A stretch of 38,995 nucleotides of DNA, taken from positions 1 to 38,995 of the forward strand of contig CALDKD010000019.1 of assembly GCA_937898885.1 (NCBI GenBank). Direction: 5' to 3'. Origin of the DNA: an uncultured Bacteroidales bacterium. Its GTDB lineage: Bacteria > Bacteroidota > Bacteroidia > Bacteroidales > Bacteroidaceae. The notes below the pieces were generated by a model. It worked only from the letters and a program-made list of their open reading frames with translations, made no database searches and had not been told where the DNA came from. The translations under genes and the position numbers were made by a program. This document shows, one piece after another, positions 31,214 through 38,110 of this stretch (its first letter is position 1; the number at the start of each line of letters is the position of its first letter).

Positions 31214-32308
31214 ATGTACCCCAACCTGATAAAAGAGGCGCTCTCCACAGTCCGCTACCCCGGAACCGGCAAGGACATCATCTCAATGGAGATGCTCGAA
31301 GACGACATACGCATCAACGGTAACAGTGTATCATTCTCGCTTATATTCGAGAAGCCTACCGACCCGTTCATCAAGTCCATACTCAAATCGGCCGAGACTG
31401 CCGTAAAGCAGAAGGCCGGAGCCGATGTTCAAGTGACCATCAATGTCAAGACACGCCAGCAGCCAAAAGAGGAGGCGCCTCTCCTGCCCGGTGTCAAGAA
31501 CATCATAGCCGTAGCATCAGGCAAGGGTGGCGTAGGCAAGTCAACCGTTGCGGCAAACCTTGCGGTGGCACTGGCCCGGCAAGGCTATAAGGTTGGTCTG
31601 CTCGATGCCGACATCTTCGGCCCGTCCATGCCAAAGATGTTTCAGGTAGAGGACGCGCGTCCGTACGCCGAGAATATTGACGGACGCGACCTTATCATAC
31701 CTGTTGAGCAATACGGAATCAAGCTGCTCTCAATAGGGTTCTTTGTGGATCCCGGACAGGCGGTGCTCTGGCGTGGAGCCATGGCAAGCAACGCCCTGAA
31801 GCAATTGATTGAGGAGGCAAATTGGGGCGAGCTTGACTATTTCCTGATAGATATGCCTCCCGGCACAAGCGACATTCACCTTACGTTGGTGCAGACTCTC
31901 GGTCTGACCGGAGCCGTTGTAGTGAGTACGCCACAGGAGGTTGCTCTGGCCGATGCCCGTAAAGGCATTGATATGTTCACCAACCCCAAAGTAGATGTTC
32001 CGGTCCTTGGTCTGGTTGAGAATATGTCGTGGTTCACACCTGCTGAGCTGCCGGAGAACCGTTACTACCTGTTCGGCAAAGAGGGCTGCAAGCGTCTTGC
32101 CGAGGAACTTAATGTTCCGTTGCTTGGCCAGATTCCTATTGTACAGAGCATTTGCGAGGGTGGCGACAGTGGCTATCCTGTAGCCCTTGAGAGCGATTCC
32201 GTCGTGGGCAAGGCATTCAACGCCCTTGCCTCGGCAGTGGTTGAGAGCACCAACCGTCGCAACAGCGAGAAGCCGGCCACCAAGGCTGTCGATACGTCAG
32301 GACACTAA
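31214..32308 (+). CDS. Mrp/NBP35-family iron-sulfur cluster carrier ATPase
   Basis: P-loop ATPase (ApbC/Mrp) that carries and delivers [4Fe-4S] clusters in the cytosol. The 364-residue protein has an N-terminal MIP18/DUF59 domain (~1-85; TVRYPGTGKDIISMEMLEDD) and a deviant Walker A VASGKGGVGKSTVAANLAVA (~residues 101-120), then DADIFGPSMPKM, IDMPPGTSDIH and GLVENMSWF. In the last motif the CxxC that holds the cluster in classic Mrp/NBP35 proteins is not obvious (SWFTPAELPENRY in its place), a common feature of Bacteroidota homologues. Cluster binding therefore needs checking. Confidence 0.9.
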   Translation: MYPNLIKEALSTVRYPGTGKDIISMEMLEDDIRINGNSVSFSLIFEKPTDPFIKSILKSAETAVKQKAGADVQVTINVKTRQQPKEEAPLLPGVKNIIAVASGKGGVGKSTVAANLAVALARQGYKVGLLDADIFGPSMPKMFQVEDARPYAENIDGRDLIIPVEQYGIKLLSIGFFVDPGQAVLWRGAMASNALKQLIEEANWGELDYFLIDMPPGTSDIHLTLVQTLGLTGAVVVSTPQEVALADARKGIDMFTNPKVDVPVLGLVENMSWFTPAELPENRYYLFGKEGCKRLAEELNVPLLGQIPIVQSICEGGDSGYPVALESDSVVGKAFNALASAVVESTNRRNSEKPATKAVDTSGH

Positions 32309-32331
32309 TTCTCACATAGACAGGCAGACCT

Positions 32332-33486
32332 ATGACAGACAAGCAGATGCGAAGCCCAAGGCAGGAAGAAGCCGCATTTGAGAGAAAACTCAGAACGATA
32401 AAGTTTCTTTCCCTCGGCATCATACTGTTTCTGTTTGCCGATATCATAGGCAAATGGTTCGTACCTGACGGTGAGACAGTCCCGGGCATTTTTCAGGCCA
32501 CAATCTGGTGCATCTCCATCATATTGGGGCTCATACTTTATTATGGAAACCGCCTCATCAGGAAACCAGTGCTGAGAATTACAGCCGCATTAGTATTATT
32601 GGCACTATATCTTGCCATTCTGTATATCTGCAAGTTCTACAAATTTGACAATGCCGCTCTGACAGGTTATCGCATCTCTGTATCCTTGTTGCCATTAACA
32701 GGCGCGATAATATGCCTGTTCGCGAAAAGGCTGGTACGCGGGTATGGCACATTAATCAAAAAGCTCTTTCATCTGAATGACACGCACAGCGTATTGTTCG
32801 CAGGCGCCTTTGCCGTACTCGCAATCCTGCTGATACTGCTGGTTATAGGAGGATACAAGCTTCACGGATGTCTCGGACAGCAAGGACTTGATATGTATCA
32901 GCTCCATACCGAGGGCGAGATAAACCACAACACCGACCATTCCGAGCCTTTCCGCCGGTACGACAACATTTTCGATGACCTGAATGACGTGCAGATTGCC
33001 GCCGCCATCAAGAACGGTCTGAAGGATGCCATCAAGCAAGACGAGGCCGAAGGCAACCGGAAGTTACGCAAGATAGAGACCAACAATTACTACCAGATAG
33101 ATGAGCTGACCCACTCCATCCCCTATCTTGTGCCCAAAGCCGCTGACCTTGTAGAGGACATAGGGCGTGCCTTTCAGGACTCACTCTTCAACCGTGGATA
33201 CAACCGCAACCACCGCATAACAATCACCAGTGTGCTGCGAACCCGCGAGCAGGTTAGCCGTCTAAAAAAGACCAACGTAAACTCAACCACCAACTCGTGC
33301 CACTGCTACGGCACCACAATAGACATCTCATATCTGACATTCGATACTCCTGAGATTGGCCGTACGGCATCGCAGGAGAAGATGCGCGACATCCTGATGC
33401 AGGTTATGTATGACCTGCGCAACCAGGGACGTTGCTACGTCAAGTACGAGAAGCAGCAGACTTGCCTTCACATCACCGTTCGGTGA
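32332..33486 (+). CDS. DUF5715 / M15-like zinc peptidase with five-helix membrane domain
   Basis: A 384-residue protein. Residues ~22-175 contain five hydrophobic helices (about 22-43, 51-72, 79-102, 111-131, 152-175), which would leave the C-terminus periplasmic if the N-terminus is inside. The C-terminal domain (~205-384) matches DUF5715, related to M15/VanY D-Ala-D-Ala peptidases: the zinc motif H324-x6-D331 in NSCHCYGTTIDISY and a final H380 in CLHITVR. The usual accessory Glu is not obvious, so activity is not assured. It begins 23 bases after mrp. The last codons, including that for H380, are part of the terminator stem. Confidence 0.72.
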   Translation: MTDKQMRSPRQEEAAFERKLRTIKFLSLGIILFLFADIIGKWFVPDGETVPGIFQATIWCISIILGLILYYGNRLIRKPVLRITAALVLLALYLAILYICKFYKFDNAALTGYRISVSLLPLTGAIICLFAKRLVRGYGTLIKKLFHLNDTHSVLFAGAFAVLAILLILLVIGGYKLHGCLGQQGLDMYQLHTEGEINHNTDHSEPFRRYDNIFDDLNDVQIAAAIKNGLKDAIKQDEAEGNRKLRKIETNNYYQIDELTHSIPYLVPKAADLVEDIGRAFQDSLFNRGYNRNHRITITSVLRTREQVSRLKKTNVNSTTNSCHCYGTTIDISYLTFDTPEIGRTASQEKMRDILMQVMYDLRNQGRCYVKYEKQQTCLHITVR

Positions 33487-33508
33487 TGTGAAGGCTAAGC
33501 CTTTTTTT
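33464..33508 (+). terminator. Terminator overlapping the end of the DUF5715 gene
   Basis: A perfect stem (33464-33478 with 33481-33495, 2-base nominal loop) spans the last seven codons and the stop, then TAAGCC and seven T residues (33502-33508). The stem codes for part of the metal-ligand motif, so protein and RNA constraints overlap. Confidence 0.85.
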
Positions 33509-33509
33509 A

Positions 33510-33574
33510 GTTCGCCTACGCGAACAAGGTCGCTTTGCGCCCTTTGTGGCCAAGGCCACGACGGCGTTCGCCGT
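33510..33574. repeat. Cluster of small perfect hairpins
   Basis: Three short palindromes in 65 bases: GTTCGC-CTAC-GCGAAC (33510-33525), GTGGCC-AA-GGCCAC (33546-33559) and ACGGCG-TT-CGCCGT (33561-33574), with a weaker CGC-TTT-GCG between the first two. No coding frame is apparent. It lies between the terminator and copy B of the large inverted-repeat element. Confidence 0.6.
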
Positions 33575-33590
33575 TTACAATCAGATATAT

Positions 33591-33780
33591 TGCAACAAAA
33601 CCGCAGTCAGAGGCAGTCTCAGGGGCTAGGCTCTACGAAGCCTACTCGCTACGCCGTGAAATGCTAAATCGCGGAACTCGCTAACGCTCAGACATCCGCG
33701 TTTTCTAACGCATTTCACGCCTACTCGCTTAACGGCTTCTCCGAGAGACGCCCCTGAGACTGCCTCTGGCTGCTACGGAA
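33591..33780 (-). repeat. Large inverted-repeat element, copy B (opposite orientation to copy A)
   Basis: Minus-strand copy of the element at 140-329. Terminal arms are 33603-33625 and 33751-33773 (one mismatch), 171 bp overall, exactly as in copy A. The outer arm carries five and the middle stem two compensatory base-pair changes relative to copy A. The loop region, GCGAGTAGGC direct repeats and the CTCTCGGAG segment are nearly unchanged. The accessory hairpin (33591-33605) retains all six pairs only if read on the minus strand, through G.U pairs. It occupies most of a 520-bp gene-free gap. Confidence 0.85.
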
Positions 33781-33949
33781 TTGCCTTATTCGTCCTAATT
33801 TCACTAAATATTGCCATAAGAATTTATAAGATAACAACGAGCGAAGGCAGAACGGACCATAATTTACGTTATGCATCATTGTCTCAAAATCCATGCTGCA
33901 AAAAGAGTTTATTTTTGCAATCAAACACATTCTTTCGTAGAAAGTTTCA

Positions 33950-33957
33950 TACCTTCG
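33950..33957 (+). promoter_or_regulatory. Possible -7 box (TACCTTCG) for the thioredoxin-like gene
   Basis: TACCTTCG, a TAnnTTTG variant, lies 49 bases before the ATG. A second candidate, TATTTTTG, is at 33910-33917. No clear -33 element for either. Confidence 0.4.
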
Positions 33958-34006
33958 CAAAGATAAATTGCAATTTATTAAACCATCAGTTGTTGAAACT
34001 AAAGGT

Positions 34007-35161
34007 ATGAAAAAGAACATTCTTATGCTGACTGCGTTGTTTGCATTTGCCCAGAGCAGTATCGCCGACAATGTTTATTCGATTTATTTGGAATCGCCTG
34101 AACTTGTTGCAGGTGATACAATAGCAATTGAGCATCTGGATATGACCCTTGAAACAGTACGTTCAGTTTCAAGGTCAGTTGCCGTTGAAGACGGACACGT
34201 TCTAATCAAGGATACAATTACTGAATTTTCAGAACTTACGCTTAAGTGTCTTGGTAAAACCTCTGACGGGTTGACTATATATGTAGAACCCGGACAACAT
34301 CTTACCCTGAACATTCCTAATCTTAAGTATATGGATGAATCGGTCCCCGAGGGTGGATTCTATGATGACAAGACTACACATGACTATTTCCTTTTTGAGG
34401 CAGCCAATGAGAAAATACACAATTCGGCTATGGCAAAACTGGATTACTACATGACAACAGGTAATAGTGATTCTATTGGAATGGCCATTGACCGCGTAAT
34501 GGATATTCAGAAAGGAACGAGGGATGAATGGAAATACAGACGCTCATTCTGGTTTAGCAAAGACAATCCCATTGCCGCCTATCTTTTTGCCAAAGAGCTC
34601 CGTTTTGACAATATCAGAAGCAGAAGATTAGAAAGGCATTGGCGTAGGCTGAGTCCGGAGGTAAAACAGACAAGTGCCGGAAAATGGTACCGACGTATAG
34701 TTGACATCAGGAAGTCCCTACGCAAAAAGTCTGTCGCCACCAATTTCAAACTGACATGTACTGACGGCAGCATTGTCAGTCTGGAGAATCTTCGTGGCAA
34801 ACATGTCCTTCTATTCAATTGGGGAGTATGCGGATATGTAATTGAGTCTGCCCCTGATCTGATTGCTCTTCATGAAAAATATAAGGATAAGCTTGAAGTA
34901 ATTGCATTGACCGATTCAGGAACATATTCACTCTTCACTTCTAAAAATAACGAAGACCCGTCATTGCAACCATTATACAGACTGGCGGAACAGGACTGGA
35001 AGACAGCCTTGACCGACAGGTCCGACAATGAACAGATAAAAAGGGACTATCTCATGAGTTTTACCCCATGTGTCGTACTGATTTCACCGGAAGGCCGCAT
35101 CATCCGGTGGGGCACTGCAGAGGTTCTGAAGACTGCCGAAAAACGATTGAGGAGAAAATGA
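34007..35161 (+). CDS. Secreted thioredoxin-fold protein (TlpA-like) with one active-site Cys
   Basis: A 384-residue exported protein: signal peptide MKKNILMLTALFAFAQSSIA, an N-terminal beta-rich region (~20-110) resembling the DUF4369-like domain of Bacteroidota TlpA proteins, a helical middle (~120-235), and a C-terminal thioredoxin-like domain (~240-384; LTCTDGSIVSLENLRGKHVL, TPCVVLISPEGRIIRWG with cis-Pro). The redox site reads W-G-V-C275-G-Y-V278 where CxxC is expected, so the resolving Cys is missing. The ATG at 34007 is chosen because it starts the signal peptide; the longer frame from 33968 lies in the leader. Unlike upstream genes it uses GAA and other A/T-ending codons freely. Role unknown. 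Confidence 0.72.
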   Translation: MKKNILMLTALFAFAQSSIADNVYSIYLESPELVAGDTIAIEHLDMTLETVRSVSRSVAVEDGHVLIKDTITEFSELTLKCLGKTSDGLTIYVEPGQHLTLNIPNLKYMDESVPEGGFYDDKTTHDYFLFEAANEKIHNSAMAKLDYYMTTGNSDSIGMAIDRVMDIQKGTRDEWKYRRSFWFSKDNPIAAYLFAKELRFDNIRSRRLERHWRRLSPEVKQTSAGKWYRRIVDIRKSLRKKSVATNFKLTCTDGSIVSLENLRGKHVLLFNWGVCGYVIESAPDLIALHEKYKDKLEVIALTDSGTYSLFTSKNNEDPSLQPLYRLAEQDWKTALTDRSDNEQIKRDYLMSFTPCVVLISPEGRIIRWGTAEVLKTAEKRLRRK

Positions 35162-35260
35162 CACCAGTAGTATCAGCTTCACAGAGATTTAAAACAAGCA
35201 TAGCACATCATATTCATCTTCACACGAACGATATTACATCACCATTCCATGGCGAATAAT

Positions 35261-35335
35261 ACCGAAGTCATATAGAGTTCATTTACCCCGATAAACCACA
35301 ATTTATCTTTGTTCGTTCTACGGAATGACTTCGGT
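35261..35335. repeat. 75-bp segment bounded by an 11-bp inverted repeat, enclosing a promoter
   Basis: ACCGAAGTCAT (35261-35271) and ATGACTTCGGT (35325-35335) are perfect inverted repeats 53 bases apart. Between them are TTTA (35282-35285) and TATCTTTG (35304-35311), a promoter with near-consensus spacing. Bases 35162-35260 contain nothing recognisable. Confidence 0.6.
35282..35311 (+). promoter_or_regulatory. Intergenic promoter (TTTA-N18-TATCTTTG)
   Basis: TATCTTTG is a full -7 match; TTTA 18 bases upstream is a 3-of-4 -33 match. No reading frame follows before the terminator at 35358-35385. Confidence 0.5.
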
Positions 35336-35385
35336 AAATCTCCATTTAACCAACACTAAAGAGCCCACAGCAGTGAGCTCTTTTT
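35318..35385 (+). ncRNA. Candidate small RNA of about 70 bases
   Basis: Defined only by a promoter (35282-35311) followed about 45-70 bases later by an intrinsic terminator (35358-35385), with no start codon leading to a frame of any length. It does not resemble a known family. The alternative is that the terminator simply serves the thioredoxin-like gene upstream. Confidence 0.3.
35358..35385 (+). terminator. Intrinsic terminator
   Basis: AAAGAGC (35358-35364) pairs with GCTCTTT (35377-35383) and runs into TTTTT. A small inner CAC/GTG pairing lies in the loop. Confidence 0.7.
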
Positions 35386-35428
35386 GTTAGTACCGTATGG
35401 ATGATGATGTTGTCTGAGATGCGATGTC

Positions 35429-35478
35429 GGTAAGGCGGTAAGGTGTTAAGGTCTTAGGAAATTAAGGATTTAAGGTTT
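35429..35478. repeat. TTAAGG-type short repeats
   Basis: GGTAAGGC, GGTAAGGTG, TTAAGGTC, TTAGG, TTAAGG and TTTAAGG follow each other with slight variation. The reverse complement matches the CCTTAACACC repeat at 68-89. Confidence 0.5.
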
Positions 35479-35510
35479 TGTCGTATTAACATTGCCTATA
35501 GTTACGCTCG

Positions 35511-35578
35511 TTTCGTTTCATTATTTGAAACGAAATAAATATAGTTAGAGAAATTTCGTTTCATTATTTGAAATGAAA
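35511..35578. repeat. Twin 25-bp palindromes
   Basis: TTTCGTTTCA-TTATT-TGAAACGAAA (35511-35535) is perfect. A second copy (35554-35578) is identical except that its right arm is TGAAATGAAA, which leaves one G.T pair. The copies are direct repeats 43 bases apart (four helical turns). They lie about 320 bp upstream of blaI. The 320 bases between them and blaI hold no recognised gene. Confidence 0.75.
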
Positions 35579-35845
35579 TGAGCGAGGCTTCGGCAAGTAA
35601 TGGCTTAAGCCTTATCTCATCCAAAGGCTGTCATTTATACAGACGGATGAACGGAACCTGTCCCCTGTTCATACGAAGATACAGTTTTTTTCAGAAACTG
35701 GACTTTTTTCAGCTTACCAATAAGCATACGTTTCAGCCAATCGGATCTGAACAATTCAGTGTCCAATTCCAGACTCCTTCCGAATCCACATATACTGACC
35801 TGAGAAGCTATGTCGTATTTTTACAGCAAATAATTAACTTTTTAG

Positions 35846-35898
35846 TTTGTGGATTAAAGCAATCGTCATATATTTGCAGCAGAAACAAATTGACGATT
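35846..35898 (+). promoter_or_regulatory. blaI promoter with candidate operator
   Basis: TTTG (35846-35849), 19 bases, TATATTTG (35869-35876) is a full promoter match. An 8-bp inverted repeat, AATCGTCA (35861-35868) and TGACGATT (35891-35898), flanks the -7 box and expected start and ends directly at the ATG. The position suits autorepression by the BlaI-type regulator, though the sequence is not the classical TACA-N2-TGTA blaI box. Confidence 0.7.
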
Positions 35899-36288
35899 AT
35901 GGCAGAAAGTAAGGAAAGGCCTCAGGAACTGACACGTGCTGAGCTGGAAATCATGCAGATAGCATGGAAGTTGGAAAAGGAATTCATTGTCCGTGACATC
36001 TACAACGAAATGCCGGAGCCAAAACCGGCATACAACACGGTATCGACCTTTGTACGCATTCTGGACACAAAGGGCTTCCTGACACACAAGACATACGGAC
36101 ATATCAATGTGTATCTGCCGGCCGTGAGCAAGCAGGATTATACGGGCACATTCATGCAGGGTGTGCTGAACTCGTTCTTCGACGGCTCCATAAGCCGCAT
36201 GGTTACGTTCTTCTCGGCCCGCAAGGACATTTCCATCAAGGAGGCCGATGAAATTCTACAGGTATTGAACAATTCAAAGAAAGACTGA
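35899..36288 (+). CDS. BlaI/MecI-family transcriptional repressor
   Basis: A 129-residue winged-helix repressor: residues ~8-75 hold the DNA-binding domain (LTRAELEIMQIAWKLEKEFI, AYNTVSTFVRILDTKGFL as recognition helix and wing), and the rest is the helical dimerisation part (GVLNSFFDGSISRMVTFFSA). In BlaI/MecI systems the repressor is inactivated after cleavage triggered by a partner M56 metallopeptidase, and that partner gene follows directly here. The ATG at 35899 lies just after the promoter and operator; a longer frame from 35578 reads through them and is rejected. Length matches the family. Confidence 0.92.
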   Translation: MAESKERPQELTRAELEIMQIAWKLEKEFIVRDIYNEMPEPKPAYNTVSTFVRILDTKGFLTHKTYGHINVYLPAVSKQDYTGTFMQGVLNSFFDGSISRMVTFFSARKDISIKEADEILQVLNNSKKD

Positions 36289-36289
36289 T

Positions 36290-38110
36290 ATGAACCACCT
36301 CCTTGTATATGCAATAGAGACTATATTGTGCAGCGGGCTGTTCCTTGGGCTGTACAGACTGCTCATTTCGCGCAAGGCCAGTTACACCTTCTGTCGCAGA
36401 TACCTTGTCATAACGCTGGTTCTTTCGACACTGATTCCCATGCTGAACGTGCCGGTTTATGTAACGGCGTGGGCAGTTCCCGAACAGGCGGCACAAACCG
36501 TTGAACAGACCGCTGCCGTTCTGCCTGTTCAGACATCCCGGACTGAAATGGCCGTTGAACCGTACGCTGACGCAGCATTTGTAACTGCATCGGACCATGT
36601 GATAACTGAAGAGCACGCTGCCAGACCGGACTGGGACAAGGTCATTGCGTGGGCATACCTTCTTGGCCTGCTTGTTTCACTGGCTCTGATGCTGAGGTCG
36701 TTCGCCGCCATTTCCAGATTAAGGAAGAATTCGGAACTGAAGAATGAAGACGGCATATGTCTGGCCGAAAACGGCAACGTGAAATCACCGTTCAGCTTTC
36801 TTGATACAATATTCATAGGTCACATATCGGATGCCTGCCAGCGCAGGCAGATACTGAGCCATGAAATGAGCCACATAGGGCACAGGCACACACAGGAAAA
36901 ACTGCTGATGTCAGTTGTCCGATCGTTCCTGTGGTTCAATCCCTTTGCGTGGCTGTATGAAAAACAGCTTGAAGAGGTTCAGGAATGGCAGGCCGATGCC
37001 GATGCGCTTTCCCAAGGATTTGATGTCGATGACTACCGGAACACTGTGGTAATGACACTGCTTGGCGTGAATCCGGCTGCGGCATCGGGTTTGAACGGTT
37101 CGTTTACCAAGAAGCGTCTTCTGAAAATGAGAACTGCAGAAAGTCATGGCCATGCCGGGCCGTTGACGCTTGCGACAGTTGCCTTATCGGCTGTCTGTTT
37201 CTCCATGTTCAGCCTAAAACTGCAGGCAAAGCCTTTGGAAAGTGCTGTCGAGGCCGATTATTCCGAAACCGGTCCGTTTGTGGAAGTTCCGGCTGATGAA
37301 GTGGAGGTTCCAGCTGATGAAGTGGAAGTTCCAGTTGATGAAGTGGAAGTTCCAGTTGATGTTGTGGCAGCAATACCAGAGCTACATACTGTTGTGGCTG
37401 ATGTCCCTGTCGAACCTGTGAAACCGCTGAATGACAATGCTGATCCGGCAGTCGGGCTGTCTGATGATATGAATGAACTCATCAGGATACTTGCACTGCC
37501 CAACCACAGGGAGATCATGGATTCACTTTTGAAGCAGAGGCAGGCCGATGAGCGTCTCCCCAAGTCCGGGAGACCTGTGGCGGGAGGGTCAGTGAACGGT
37601 CACGTTCTGGACATTGACGGCAATCCCATTAAGTTCAGGGCCATCAGAGTGTATGAACGTGATCTGGTGGAACGTGCAGTGACCATGGGTTCGGCATCGG
37701 CCGATGACGGTTTCTTCAGTCTTCGGAGCATCAAGAGTCCGGACAATCACCTGACATTCGAGGCCGAAGGCTATGAACCGCAGAGCTTCAGTCTTGACCG
37801 CGGAACGTTTGAAGTGCGCTTGAAGCCCGCGCCCGTCACATTGAAGCCAGGCGACATTGTCAGAGGCAGCGTGACATGCTCGCAGAAAGCCGGATCTTTC
37901 ACGGCATTGCATACTGCCATTGGCGCAAAAGTGGAAGAGCTGGACAGGAACGGCAATGTTGTTGCAAGCACTCTTACCGACGAAGACGGATTCAGCCTGA
38001 CAGTGGTGAATCCGGGAGACCGTCTGGCCGTTTCCATTGACGGGTATTCAACTGTAAGCACGACAATTGAAATAAGGAACTACCAATTTAACCTGAACAA
38101 AATACAATGA
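36290..38110 (+). CDS. BlaR1-like M56 metallopeptidase sensor with CarboxypepD_reg-like C-terminus
   Basis: A 606-residue membrane protein. Four hydrophobic helices (~6-30, 38-60, 118-138, 284-304) surround an M56 zinc peptidase whose motif is H191-E192-M-S-H195, followed by EEVQEWQADADAL (further ligand region). After the last helix comes an acidic linker with four EVPADEV-type heptapeptides coded by 21-bp tandem repeats (37283-37366). Two beta-sandwich modules like carboxypeptidase regulatory domains follow (~425-500, GHVLDIDGNPIKFRAIRVYE, and ~505-606, RGSVTCSQ ... LTDEDGFSL). The penicillin-binding sensor of true BlaR1 is absent, so the signal is probably not a beta-lactam. It starts one base after the blaI stop and overlaps the next gene (ATGA). 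Confidence 0.85.
   Translation: MNHLLVYAIETILCSGLFLGLYRLLISRKASYTFCRRYLVITLVLSTLIPMLNVPVYVTAWAVPEQAAQTVEQTAAVLPVQTSRTEMAVEPYADAAFVTASDHVITEEHAARPDWDKVIAWAYLLGLLVSLALMLRSFAAISRLRKNSELKNEDGICLAENGNVKSPFSFLDTIFIGHISDACQRRQILSHEMSHIGHRHTQEKLLMSVVRSFLWFNPFAWLYEKQLEEVQEWQADADALSQGFDVDDYRNTVVMTLLGVNPAAASGLNGSFTKKRLLKMRTAESHGHAGPLTLATVALSAVCFSMFSLKLQAKPLESAVEADYSETGPFVEVPADEVEVPADEVEVPVDEVEVPVDVVAAIPELHTVVADVPVEPVKPLNDNADPAVGLSDDMNELIRILALPNHREIMDSLLKQRQADERLPKSGRPVAGGSVNGHVLDIDGNPIKFRAIRVYERDLVERAVTMGSASADDGFFSLRSIKSPDNHLTFEAEGYEPQSFSLDRGTFEVRLKPAPVTLKPGDIVRGSVTCSQKAGSFTALHTAIGAKVEELDRNGNVVASTLTDEDGFSLTVVNPGDRLAVSIDGYSTVSTTIEIRNYQFNLNKIQ
37283..37366 (+). repeat. Four 21-bp tandem repeats inside the M56 gene
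   Basis: Units at 37283, 37304, 37325 and 37346 differ by one to a few bases and encode EVPADEV, EVPADEV, EVPVDEV and EVPVDVV. The near-identity suggests recent expansion and possible length variation of the linker. Confidence 0.9.

Noticed and set aside
35511..35578. Minimal CRISPR array
   Set aside because: Only two units with an 18-bp gap, strongly palindromic, and no cas genes in the window.
35578..35898. Extended BlaI frame
   Set aside because: It translates through the promoter and operator; the BlaI domain starts at ATG 35899 and the added sequence has no similarity to the family.
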